Source: Solanum dulcamara (taxonomy: Eukaryota > Streptophyta > Magnoliopsida > Solanales > Solanaceae). Taken from it: DNA of 64,000 nt. The notes under the pieces are model-generated. The model was not told the DNA's origin and made no database searches. It was given only the letters and a program-made list of their open reading frames with translations. Location: contig NC_077237.1 of assembly GCF_947179165.1 (NCBI RefSeq), positions 13,730,235-13,794,234 of the forward strand, written 5' to 3'. Positions 12,968 through 25,327 of the stretch are shown here, one piece after another (within the stretch, counting starts at the first letter, position 1; each line of letters starts with the position of its first letter). The position numbers and the translations under genes were made by a program.

Positions 12968-13385
12968 TGTAACACCCCTCAAAAATTTTCCCTAAGATTC
13001 GGACCTTTCTTGTACACGTGTAAGGTCGAACTCGGTTATTGTGAAGCAATTTTATGAGTAAGGTGAGTCTTTGAGAAATTAAACAGCGTTAGAGGTGATG
13101 TAGGGTCATGAAGGACCCCTAGGGCCAAGCTGAGTCCAAAGTATCTATCGTGTCTAGGCTTTAGGACGAGTTCGAAAAAGGTATCGACATCTAACGACCC
13201 TATCTTTTGAATGATGGCAATTTGGGTGGCCCACGACCTATCAAATTAAAGGTCATGAGTCTTCTTTCCAACGCCACCAAGAATGTAATTTTTGGGGTTC
13301 GGAGCCACAAGATATGACGATCCGAAGATGAACTAGCGCAGCAGGAATTTCAGGCCTGGGGTTCAACTACTGGGAATCTGGGATT

Positions 13386-13670
13386 GGCGCCGTAGTAGGG
13401 CGACGCGCCACTATCGCGCCAGAAACATGCCTCAATAGTTTAGTCACTGGCGTGGCGTGCCACTAAAAGGTATGCATGGTTTTTCAATCCAAATTTCCAG
13501 AACCCAGAACCTTTGGCCTTGGCGCTATAAGGGCGCGACGCGCCACTATCGCGCCAGAAACATGCCTCAGTAGTTTGGTCTCTGGCGCGGTGCGCCACTA
13601 CGAGGTGTGCAGGTTTTAGGCGTAATCGGCCTGGCGCTGCAATGGCGCGACGCGCCACTATCGCGCCAGG
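13386..13670 (+). repeat. GC-rich palindrome cluster in the nested LTR
   Basis: At least four units with GGCGCGACGCGCC or close variants, each followed by CACTATCGCGCC(A). The six-base arms are exact reverse complements around a single base. Units are 60-130 bases apart. Confidence 0.85.
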
Positions 13671-14871
13671 TGCATTTTTAGCCTATTTTCAAAACTTTTG
13701 AGAAGGGGCAATTTGGGAATTTTCCCAAATTATATATGTATCATCCTTGGCTAATTTGGGGACATATTTTCAGCCCCCACTCTCTCTCTATAAAATCCCT
13801 AGGAGTCCCTCTCTCTCTCTCTCTCTCTCTTCTTCTTCTTCTCCATTTCCAACAAGAAGAGTTCTAAGAGCTTCAAGGTTTGAGTTCTCCATTGAAGACC
13901 CAACCACAAGGTTTTCTTCAAATCTTTACTAAGGTATGTAAGTCTATCTAAAACATGGGTTGAGTCCACTCATGTGCCCTACTCTTGCTTTGAGGTTAGA
14001 TGTTCATGAAAATAGAGTTTCTTGGTATAGTTTATATTTGTATGAACTTTGTCCCCTATTTATTTGACCCTATATGTGTTGATGTTGTTGAGCCAAGGAG
14101 TTCCCAAAATGAGCCTATATGTGAATATGAGTTGATGAAGATGAGTTGTTAAATATGTTTTATTGATCTTCTTAACTATGTGGATTATGATAAAAGAGGT
14201 TATTTTCCTAAGAAGTGTTGCCTATTTTAGAGTGTGATTTAAAGTCTTGAGTTGTGATGAGTCTCAAGGATTTCTCAAATGGATAGAGTAAATGATTGGT
14301 TATGTCTATATGTTGCTATAATTGTGCATTTAGATTTTTTTTGAAGAGATGATTGAGATTGATCGGATAGTACGATTGGAAGAGATTTGATTGTGATAGA
14401 GTTTATGAGTTGATAAGGTTGTAATTAGACTTGTCGATATGAGTTGATTGAGTTGATTGGATGGAGTTTTATGAGCATTGAGTCTTGAGAGGAGTATCAA
14501 GCACCGAATTAGGCAAGAGTATAGTCCATACTCGAACCCAATACCTGTGTTGCCAAACGTAGGGGGGATTGAACCGTTAAAGTCGGATGCTTCCCCGAGA
14601 GTTTTGTCCTGACATTATAGGACTTGGTTGGATTAGATCCATGAGTTGTTGATTCGTTTGTACCTTGGCAAAGTATGAACGGGTGCGGCAACAACGTCGG
14701 TTTGTTGTACTTTCACTGGCTCATAAGTGATGGTTGTCGGTTAAGAGAAACTCCCAAATAGGTCTTGATAGTACTCTGAGTCAGTTTAGTTGAGCGAGTT
14801 GCTATATGCTTATGAGTTAGTCCTGTCTAAACTATTTCTTGTTTAGACTTAGGACATTTGAGTGAGTTGTC

Positions 14872-14873
<2 letters not shown>

Positions 14874-14929
<56 letters not shown>
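14874..14929 (+). repeat. TA microsatellite, about 54 bp
   Basis: A pure TA run within the nested solo LTR. The duplicate at 23049-23063 has only about 14 bases, so the repeat changed length after the tandem duplication. Confidence 0.95.
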
Positions 14930-14932
<3 letters not shown>

Positions 14933-15481
14933 AGTTGAGATTCTGAGTTGACTGATTCTTCCTTGATGTTCATTGCATTCGGCCATTTTACATACTCGTA
15001 CATTCCATGTACTGATGCCATTTGGCCTGTATCATTTCATGATGCAGAGACAGGTACTAGAGATCATCGACCGGCGCTCCGTTGAAGATCCACATACACT
15101 CCCAGCTAGTTGGTGAGTCCTCCTTGTTTCTGGAGGATGTTGAACCTTATTGTATAGTTTTGTTGTAGCTTCCTTTACTTTGATTTCTTGGTTGCCATGG
15201 GCTTGTCATTGGCACCTTTTAGACTTTGATAGAGGCTTCATAGACTGAAGTGTGGGGAGGTTGAATGGTTATTGTGAGGAGTTTTGTTATATTTATTTTG
15301 TCGAGTTAAACATGTATGGCCTTCGGCCCCTATATTGTGAATAATATTTCATTAATTGAGTCCCGCTAAGAGAATGTGATAGAACGAATGTGTGACTGGA
15401 CCAGGTGGTTCGCTCGGAGGTCAGAAATGGCCTTCGGGTGCCGATTACGTCTAGGGTACCCTCCCGGGGCGTGACATCTCT

Positions 15482-15656
15482 TCTCAAAAGTTTTAAGAAA
15501 TTTTGATGAAAGCGTTTGAGGTAATACTCCTTTCCATGTTTCAAATTCAATATCTATTCGTGAGTAAATATTTCAGTTCCAACATTGCATTCATGCCTTG
15601 TATGTTTTTCTAGCTTGGTCATCATTCGAGGACGAATGATCCCAAGAGAGAGATAT
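15482..15656 (+). mobile_element. Right end of internal region 1 with polypurine tract
   Basis: It continues the internal region across the nested insertion. It carries TCATTCGAGGACGAATGAT (15622-15640) and AAGAGAGAGA (about 15644) just before the TG of LTR 2, the position of a polypurine primer. Confidence 0.65.
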
Positions 15657-18144
15657 TGTAACACTCCAAAAATATTTACGATAAGACCCAAACCATTCTT
15701 CATATGAGTATACACTCGAACTCGATGACTTATAATTATATATATGTGTTAGGATTAATTCATAAGTATTTAAAGTGTATTATATGTTGTTTAGGGTCAT
15801 AAGAGATCTCTAACACCAATCCAAGTCCAAAGAATTTCTATCAGCTAAGTTTTCGCATGAGTCTATATTAGGGTCAAATTCAGATGATCATATCTCTCAA
15901 TATATAAAGATGTAGGTAGCCTATGACCCATCAAATTAAAGATCTACGAGTCTTCTTTTCAATGCCATCAAGATTACATCAATCGAAGTTTGGAGTAAAA
16001 CGTTATGACTATTTTACTAGAGACACTCCAACCTGGCAGAAGTCCGCGAGGATACGAACTTCACTACATAAGCTAAATGACATCTCTTTTATTTTGGAAA
16101 CCTCTAGTTAGGGGACAGGTCTGCTATGCAGACGTGGGAATTAGAAATTTGTTCATCGTTTGTTTTTATGAGGGGTGCTCCGGTCTTTTTCCCACCTTTC
16201 CCAAACTTAACTCAACCTATTTTGGAAGTAAAAGTTGTCCCATATCAGTACCCAGTGGGGTTGTTTCCTCATTAACACCTACAATCTTGGGAGAGCAAGA
16301 ATTGGAGAGATGAAGAAGAGTTAGGGTTCAAGAGTTTCAAGCCAAGTCTCAATTTTCGCTTAGATTATCTTCATTCTAGATATGTAATACTATTATAACG
16401 TTGGACTAAGTTCGTCCTTGTGCCCTACATCTCTATATAGTCAAATTGAGTTTTAAGTTTGAGTTTTTAATTCTGATAGTATGGATTCTTGAGTTATCTA
16501 TATAAATTCCATTGAGTTCTTGTATATTTTCAATTATACATTGATGATTTTCATGAGTTGCGTATTTGAGATTGTGTGTTCATGTTTGCATTCACATGAA
16601 CCCTAGTTGAGTCTTCCGCTTAATTATTTATGCACTATTTCGAGTTAAAGAGATTGTTTTCATCATTTAATTGAAAAAGGTGTTAGAGCATGAGTTGAGT
16701 TTGAGAAGCTTCTTAATCACTATTTTGAGCATAAGTATTATTGAGTATAAATGACTTGAACATTTTAAACATCCATTTTGAGATTTAATTGAGAAGTCAA
16801 ACTATTGCTTTTAAATACATTCATTGAGTTGAGTCCTTGAGATTAATGTTCATGTCTACGTTCACATGAACCCTAATTGAGTTTTGTATTAAATATTTTA
16901 TGTTTTGTTTGAGCTTAAAGCATAATTTATTTTCATCTTTAAATGAGAAATTGTTTGAGCATGAGTTTAAGAAGTCTATCTTAATTATTATTTTGAGCAT
17001 AAATGAGTTGAGCCTTAATACATTTAAAACATCTATTTTGAGTTTGAGTTGAGAAGTTAAATTATGTTTTTAAATACATTCATTGAGTTGAGATTATATA
17101 TGTTTTAAAGAGAAGAGATGAGTTGAGAAGAGTGGAGTAAAGAACTGTAAAGTCCATTGAGACTAGATGAGATGTATTTTGAGTATTGTATTCACTTGAT
17201 GTGTATGAGTATAATAAAGTATTTTGGGAGTAGTATTGAGCACCGATTTGGGTAAGAGTAGAGGCAACTCAAACTCCATAAACTACATAGCCAGCGTAGG
17301 ATAGGATCGTGTCGTTGATTCAGGCGACTCCTCACTTGTCCCAAAAAAAGACTTCTTATCATGGATCCAGTGATGTGACATCCCTTACTATGGTAAGGTA
17401 TTGGACGAATGTGGCAATGACATCACTTCATTGTATCATTACTAGCTCATAAGTGATGGTTGTTGGTTAGAAAAACTCTCCAAAAGAAAAGTATTATTTT
17501 TTTATGTACAGAGTTGCATATATTTATTCATATATTTTAAAGCATTATCTTATTATATTGTATGCTTTATTGAGTTGAGTTATTTTCAGAGTTGAGTATC
17601 TCTGAGTAAGTTTCCTTTCAGCTATTTTACATACTGTACATTTCATGTGCTGACGCCATTTGGCTCTGCATCATTTCATGATGAAGATTCAAGTACTCCT
17701 GATTGCAGACATTTTAGTAAGACTTCTATCCATCAGTAGTTGATGAGACCTCCTCACTTCTGGAGTGCTCCAGTTTAGCCAGATCAGTGTATCTACTTTT
17801 GAGTTATGTTTAATTGAGTAGTCAGGTAGCCATGGGTTTTATCTCGGCACCTATCACAGTTTAGTAGAGGCTTCATGTTTGGAGTTAGTGAGTCTGTTTA
17901 GTTTATTCATTCAGATGTTTTTAAACATTATTTGGTATTTATATTAAAAGTTATTTTTTTACTAATATATAATTGAGATGTTTTGAGTTATGCATTAAAT
18001 ATTTTAAAGGTTCACGTATTAAAGCTTATATATGTATGTTGCGTATTTAGTATAGTAGTATGCCAGGTTAAGGGTTCGTATGGGATGACCCACAATGGTT
18101 TCCAAGTGCCGGCCACATCCATAATGTAGGGTTGGGGCGTGACA
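15657..18144 (+). mobile_element. Array LTR 2 (complete), about 2488 bp
   Basis: It begins TGTAACACTCC directly after a purine tract and ends GGGGCGTGACA at 18144, followed at once by a second primer site. It thus serves as the 3' LTR of unit 1 and the 5' LTR of unit 2. Its right part (from about 16500) matches LTR 1 almost perfectly; its left part differs clearly from both LTR 1 and LTR 3. Confidence 0.85.
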
Positions 18145-21135
18145 AACTTGGTATTAGAGCATCGAGTTCAAGTGTTCTAAGAGTCTATGAAGTAGTGTCT
18201 AGTAGGGTCTTGCTTATGGGTGTGTAGTGCACCACCCTTATAATCAAGAGGGTACAGGACATTTAAGAGATGTTTCCCATTCTTTCATACTCTAGATCAT
18301 GCAATAAAGTTGTTCCATAAGAAACTTATTCAGAGTCATGCATTTCTCAAATCTATTCGACTACCCCTCATACTAAAGGTGGTTGAAACAGTAAAGCTCA
18401 GATCCTTGTTGATGACTTACTCTCAGATAAAGTCTTCAGAAAGTAAAGAGACTGCACAAGGGCTTAAGAGGAGCCCATTAGTATGCGTAAGCTTATTGAT
18501 TCAAAAGAATGCATTCTTATTCATATGAATCTCGTATTGAGCCACAACAAGATGTATTCCCACACTCTCTTCTCAAAATCTTGCTTCAGATGTTATATTT
18601 GAGAGAGGTGTTATGTCTTTAAGTGCTTAGTGTTACCACCCAAGAGAATGTAATTTGAGGCATTGTAAGCTATAAAAGTAGAATGATCCTAGAGTTAGAA
18701 AGACGAAGTTAGAGGAGTACAACCTGTAGAAAGTGAGAATGGTGGTTAATTGAGTCTTTTAACTCAAGTGATGTATCTATAAGGTAAGTAATGAGGTGAT
18801 AAGTCAAGTCCCTTTGATTTTGACCAAAGAGTAGTAAATATCATCTAGCTTTCATGATAGAAAATAGAGGAAGAGTTGGTGATTAGGATGAGTTAGAGTA
18901 TACTCGAACTAAGGACGGAGTTTATGTTGATATGTCATTGTGTTAGTAAAGACCAAGTATAGGTGTTGAACAGAAGGGCAAAGAAGTCATGATTTAATAG
19001 AACTAAGTTAGGCTTATAATTTGAAGGAAGAGCCCCAGGATATTCATAGGTCTATAAGCTTAACTACAAAAACGGGAATATTGAGTGGGTCAATAGTGCT
19101 TAGATTGTGAAAGAGAATATGATGATAGTTTATAACTAGGTAGATTAAGAGATAAAGATTTACTACTTTTCATGAGGTCTTAGTGGGAGAGTGTTTTTTA
19201 ATTTCACCTAGTAGTCTTAAGTTAGTATAGTATGCGAGTAGTGTGTGATGTACGTGTTAGTACTAGATACTAAGCTTGAATTTGAGATGAGTGTTGTGAA
19301 GAAAAAGGAGATAGCATTATTAGTGTGATAGTACTAGTTTTAAGATTTGATCTAGTAGGTTTGACATAGAGCTTGTGAGGAATTAAGACATTACCTTGTA
19401 ATAATGTGAATGGTACAAGTTTGGTATTATGACCCTTAGATAAGAATAGTGAAGTGTGGCTGAGTCATTAGATAAGCTAGAGTATTAAGATTTGTACCCA
19501 AGATCGTATATAGTCAGACGAGGTTCTAAATAAGTTTATGATTTTTTATGCATGCCTAGATAGTGTATACGAGTTTGTCAATGTAGAGTAGGCTGATGTA
19601 ACATTTCTTAATACACTTAAAAATTGGGTCGAAGAGGTTATATATAAACTATGGTGAGCCTCTTAAATATAGTTCAAGTGTCCTCTAGTTAAGTAGATAT
19701 GAACTTAGAGGTATTAGCAGGCTAAAAAGGAAAATTCAGACAATTAAGAGTTAGATATAGCGTCTTTATAATACAATGTGAGTAACAATTATTGAAAGAC
19801 TTTTATAGAAGCAAGATGAAGTTAAGAGAAACATCTCAGAAAGAAGTCTTAGAAGGAATCTTAGTACCTGCACTTGGGTAGTTCAGTAGACATGAGATTA
19901 ACATTTTACCAAGTATTAGATTAAAAAAATTTAGACAAGTTTAGAGAATGTGAAATGGGTCCATAGCCTTAGAGCATCGACTTCAAACCTAAGGGGGAGA
20001 TGATGAGTGAGAGACTAAGTCAAGTGATGAGAATCAGATAGTAATGTATTTAGAAAAGAAATTTTGGTGACATATCAGTTCATTTCTACACTAGTGCATT
20101 CCTCAAATCTCAATCGTTATAACATCCTATTGATATCCTGCATATCAGTAGTATATCCATGGCCTATGCTCATACACTTCAGACAAATTTACATTTATGC
20201 TCAGGTCCTAGAATAAGTGATAAATACTCTAGCCCATTGCTCTCAAATCTTACTCCATAAAGTTTTGAATATCAGCCTAAGGATATGAATCAACTCATAT
20301 AAGTACTCAGGTTTTATAGCACGTTCAGTCTCGAGGATTCATGATTCCCTCAGTGGCTCACAAAGGAATGTTACGTCATGAATGTTCTTAGATTAGAAAT
20401 CTTGAATGAATAATGCTTATGATCTTTTGCTATAAGCCCTTTTTAGTGATCCTTTTATTTCATTCTTGATGGCAATGATGATGATAGAAGTTGAGCTATA
20501 GCAAATAGGAGAGAGTAGGTATTCCTTATTGTGATAGTTGTGATGTGTTATTTTTCATGTAGGGTTATAGGTATAAAAAAGGAGCAAGATAAGGTTTGTT
20601 ATGTGCAATAGATAGGTAAGATTATATTTGATTTACCTCTTAGTATAAATTGATGCAATTGTAGGTGTAGAAATGATAAGGTTGGCATGAAAATTCTTAA
20701 GAGATGTTGATTTTAAATAATCCATAAAGTGATTAGAAAGATAGGCTTGAATGTTGTGTTGTAGGTATGTGGTTAATTGCATTATGTTGTTAGTGACTCT
20801 TTTTAAGAGCTTCAGATAAGAATGTTAGAGAGGTAAGAAGAAGTAACATCCTCTAAATGAAAGTCCCTACAAAGGTATAGAACATGAACTCCGCGGGTTA
20901 GATTTGTACAAGTATGATCATCTTATAGGTAGTACCTTATGACTACGACTTAGGCTTGAATATGGTAAGAGTATGCAGTTTGACTTAGTCTTTGGTGAGA
21001 TTTATAAGTTTCAGCAAATAAGGTTTAGTATTCAGAAAGAAAAGCATAGGAGAGAAAAGTTGCTAAGTCAAAAGCCATCAGTTGTATCACTTAATGCATA
21101 GTAGTCCTATTCTTGTATCAGGCCCATAATTCTCT
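18145..21135 (+). mobile_element. Internal region 2 (copy of 9973-12967)
   Basis: Near-identical to internal region 1 at a constant offset of about 8172 bases, dropping to 8168 by its right end through small indels. It carries the same primer site (18149-18160), the same short frame (18310-18528 against 10138-10356, one amino-acid change) and only scattered base changes. It ends at the same TCTCT site (21131-21135) where the nested LTR sits. Confidence 0.9.
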
Positions 21136-21553
21136 TGTAACACCCCTCAAAATTTTTCCCTAAGATTCGGACCTTTCTTGTACATGTGTAAGGTCGAACT
21201 CGGTTATTGTGAAGCAATTTTATGAGTAAGGTGAGTCTTTGAGAAATTAAACAGCGTTATAGGTGATGTAGGGTCACGAAGGACCCCTAAGGCCAAGCTG
21301 AGTCCAAAGGATCCGTCGTGGCTAAGCTTTAGGATGAGTTCGAAAAAGGTATCGACTTCTAACGACCCTATCTTTTGAATGATGGCAATTTGGGTAGTCC
21401 ACGACCTATCAAATTAAAGGTCGTGAGTCTTCTTTCCAACGCCACCAAGAATGTAATTTTTGGGGTTCGGAGCCACAAGATATGACGATCCGAAGATGAA
21501 CTAGCGCAGCAGGAATTTCAGGCCTGGGGTTCAACTACTAGGAATCTGGGATT

Positions 21554-21838
21554 GACGCCGCAGTGGCGCGATGCGCCACTATCGCGCCAGAAACATGCCT
21601 CAGTAGTTTAGTCCCTGGCGCGGCGCGCCACTAAAAGGTGTGCAGGGTTTTTCAAGCCAAATTTCCAAAACCCAGAACCTTTGGCCTTGGCGCTATAAGG
21701 GCGCGACGCGCCACTATCGCGCCAGAACCATGCCTCAGTAGTTTGGTCTCTGGCGCGGCGCGCCACTACGAGGTGTGCAGGTTTTAGGCGTAATCGGCCT
21801 AGCGCTACAATGGCGTGATGCGCCACTATCGCGCCAGG
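21554..21838 (+). repeat. GC-rich palindrome cluster (second nested copy)
   Basis: Counterpart of 13386-13670. Several units are more perfect here, including GGCGCGGCGCGCC around 21617 and 21752. Confidence 0.85.
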
Positions 21839-21973
21839 TGCATTGTTAGCCTATTTTCAAAACTTTTGAGAAGGGGCAATTTGGGAATTGTCCCAAATTA
21901 TATATGTATCATCCTTGGCCAATTTGGGGACATATTTTCAGCCCCCACTCTCTCTCTATAAAAGCCCTAGGAG

Positions 21974-22007
<34 letters not shown>

Positions 22008-23048
22008 TCTTCTTCTCCATTTCCAACAAGAAGAGTTCTAAGAACTTCAAGGTTTGAGTTCTCCATTGAAGACCCAACCACAAGGTTTTCTTCAAGTCTT
22101 CACTAAGGTATGTAAGTCTATCTAAAACATGGGTTGAGTCCACTCATGTGCCCTACTCTTGCTTTGAGGTTAGATGTTCATGAAAATAGAGTTTCTTGGT
22201 ATAGTTTATATTTGTATGAACTTTGTCCCCTATTTATTTGACCCTATATGTGTTGATGTTGTTGAGCCAAGGAGTTCCCAAAATGAGCCTATTTATGAAT
22301 ATAAGTTGATGAAGATGAGTTGTTAAATATGTTTTATTGATCTTCTTAACTATGTGGATTATGATAAAAGAGGTTATTTTCCTAAGAAGTGTTGCCTATT
22401 TTAGAGTGTGATTTAAAGTCTTGAGTTGTGATGAGTCTCAAGGATTTATCAAATGGATAGAGTAAATGATTGGTTATGTCTATATGTTGCTATAATTGTG
22501 CATTTAGATTTCTTTTGAAGAGATGATTGAGATTGATCGGATAGTACAATTGGAAGAGATTTGATTGTAATAGAGTTTATGAGTTGACAAGGTTGTAATT
22601 AGACTTGTCGATATGAGTTGATTGAGTTGATTGGATGGAGTTTTATAAGCATTGAGTCTTGGGAGGAGTATCAAGCACCGAATTGGGCAAGAGTATAGTC
22701 CATACTCGAACCCAATACCTGTGTTGCCAAACGTAGGGGGGATTGAACCGTTAAAGTCGGATGCTTCCCCGAGAGTTTTGTCTTGACATTATAGGACTTG
22801 GTTGGATTAGATCCATGAGTTGTTGATTCGTTCGTACCCTGGCAAAGTATGAACGGGCGCAGAAACAACGTCGGTTTGTTGTACTTTCACTGGATCATAA
22901 GTGATGGTTGTCGGTTAAGAGAAACTCTCAAATAGGTCTTGATAGTACTCTGAGTCAGTTGAGTTGAGCGAGTTGCTATATGCTTATGAGTTAGTCCTGT
23001 ATAAACTATTTCTTGTTTAGACTTAGGACATTTGAGTGAGTTGTCCTG

Positions 23049-23063
23049 TATATATATATATAT
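23049..23063 (+). repeat. Short TA microsatellite
   Basis: Counterpart of the 54-bp TA run at 14874, contracted here to about 14 bases. Confidence 0.9.
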
Positions 23064-23534
23064 GAGTTGAGATTCTGAGTTGACTGATTCTTCCTTGATG
23101 TTCATTGCATTCGGCCATTTTACATACTCGTACATTTCATGTATTGACGTCATTTGGCCTGCATCGTTTCATGATGCAGAGACAGGTACTAGAGATCATC
23201 GACCGGCGCTCCGTTGAAGATCTGCATACACTCCCAGCTAGTTGGTGAGTCCTCCTAGTTTCTGGAGGATGTTGAACCTTATTGTATAGTTTTGTTGTAG
23301 CTTCCTTTACTTTGATTTCTTGGTAGCCATGGGCTTGTCATTGGCACCTTTTAGACTTTGATAGAGGCTTCATAGACTGAAGTGTGGGGAGGTTGAATGG
23401 TTATTGTGAGGAGTTTTGTTATATTTATTTTGTCGAGTTAAACATGTATGGCCTTCGGCCCCCATATTATGAATAGTATTTCATTAATTGAGTTCCGCTA
23501 AGAAAATGTGAGAGAATGAATGTGTGACTGGACC

Positions 23535-25327
23535 AGATGACATCTCTTTTATTTTGGAAACCTCTAGTTAGGGGACAGGTCTACGATGCGAACCTGGGAA
23601 TTAGAAATTTGTTCATCGTTTGTTTTAATGAGGGGTTCTCGTACCCTACATCTCTATATAGCCAAATTGAGTTTCAAGTTTGAGTTGTTAATTCCAATAA
23701 TGTGGATTCTTGGGTTATCCATATAAATTTCATTGAGCTCTTGTATACATTCAATTATACATTGATGATTTTCATGAGTTAGGTATTTGATATTGTGTGC
23801 TCATGTTTGTATTCACATGAACCCTAGTTGAGTCTTGCTCTTAATTATTTATGCAATGTTTCGAGTTAAAGAGTAATTATTTTTCATCATTTGATTGAAT
23901 AAAGTGTTTGAGAATGAGTTGAGTTTGGGAAGTTCCTTAATCATTAGTTTGAGCATGAGTATAAATGAGTTGAACATTTTAAACATCCATTTTGAGATTT
24001 AATTGAGAAGTCAAACTATTGTTTTTAAATACATTCATTGAATTGAGTCCTTGAGATTAACGTTCATGTTTATATTCACATGAACCCTGATTGAGTTTTT
24101 ACATTAAATATTTTATGCACTGTTCAAGCTAAAGCATGATCTATTTTCATCTTTAAATGAGAAAGAGTTTGAGCATGAGTTTGAGAAGTCTCTTAACTAT
24201 TATTTTGAGCATGAGTATTTTGAGCATAAATGAGTAGAGAATTAATACATTTAAAACATCTATTTTGAGATTGAGTTGAGAATTTAAATTATGTTTTTAA
24301 ATACAGTCATAGAGTTGAGATTATATCTATTTTAAAGAGAAGAGATGAGTTGAGAAGAGTTGAGTAAATTGATGTAAAGTTCAATGGGAATATATGAGAT
24401 GTATTTTGAGTATTGTACTCACTTGATGTATATGAGCATAATAAAGTATTTTGGAAGTAGTATTGAGCACCGATTTGGGTAAGAGTAGAGGCAACTCAAA
24501 CTCCATAAACTACGTAACCTACATAGAATAGGACAGTATTGTTGATTCGGGTGACTCCTCACTTGTTCCAAAAGAGGACTTCTTACTATGGATCCAGTGA
24601 TGTGACGTCCCTTACACTGGCAAGGTATTGGACGAATGTGGCAATGGCTTCACTTCGTTGTAAGATCACTAGCTCATAAGTGATGGTTGTCGGTTAGAGA
24701 AACTCTCCAAGAGAAAAGTATTATATTTTCATGTACAAAGTTGCATATATTTATTCATATATATTAAATTATTATTTTATTATATTACATGCCTTATTGA
24801 GTTGAGCCATTTTTAGAGTTGGGTCCTTTGAGTTGAGTTGATTTGAGTATCTGTGAGGAAGTTTCCTTTCAACTATTTTACATATCGTGCATTCCATGTA
24901 CTAACGCCATTTGGCGCTGCATCATTTCATGATGCAGATTTAGGTGCTCATTATGGCAGACGCTTCAATAAGACTTCTATCCATCAGCAGTTGGTGAGAC
25001 CTTCTCACTTCTGGAGAGCTCCAGTTTAGTCAGATCAGTGTATCTACTTTTGAGTTATGTTTAGTTGAATAGTCAGGTAGCCATGGGTTTTGTCTCGGTA
25101 CCTATCACAGTTTAGTAGAGGCTTCATGGACAGAATTAGTGAATCGATTGAGTTTATTCATTCAAATGTCTTTAAACATTATTTGTTATTTATATTAAAA
25201 GCTTTTTTTCAACTTTCGCATGTATGTTGAGTCTTCAGTTTAGTAGTAAGTCAGGCCAAGATTTTACTTCGGACTAGCAATAGTTTCCTAGTACCAACCA
25301 CGTCCAGGATAGGTTCGGGACGTGACA
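23535..25327 (+). mobile_element. Array LTR 3 (5'-deleted, diverged)
   Basis: It starts at a position equivalent to 16077 in LTR 2 and has a second deletion near 23636 that skips the equivalent of about 16176-16418. It ends in GGGACGTGACA at 25327. It differs from LTRs 1 and 2 at many more positions than they differ from each other. No primer site follows. Confidence 0.8.

Larger units (their letters stand above)
12968..15476 (+). mobile_element. Nested solo LTR, 2509 bp, target duplication TCTCT
   Basis: It begins TGTAACACCCCTC and ends CGGGGCGTGACA. It is flanked by TCTCT at 12963-12967 and 15477-15481, a clean 5-bp duplication inside the internal region of another element. Inside are GC-rich palindromes (13386-13670), a TATA box in CTATAAAATCCCT (about 13788), a CT run, a splice-donor-like AAGGTATGTAAG (about 13931) and a TA microsatellite. 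No primer site or coding region accompanies it, so an LTR-LTR recombination product is the natural reading. It is distantly similar to its host LTR, sharing the TGTAACAC start and a block around 13220-13280. Confidence 0.9.
21136..23534 (+). mobile_element. Second copy of the nested solo LTR, 3'-truncated
   Basis: It matches 12968-15411 at an offset near 8168, with the same insertion point. The last 65 or so bases, including the CA end and right target duplication, are missing: after GTGACTGGACCAG the sequence jumps into array LTR 3. Confidence 0.9.

Noticed and set aside
13440..13658. Recurrent minus-strand frames (also 21608-21826 and 30529-30723) encoding similar Arg/Ala-rich peptides with DQTTEA
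   Set aside because: They lie across the GC-rich palindrome repeats of LTRs; the shared peptide follows from the DNA repeat, and there is no gene context.
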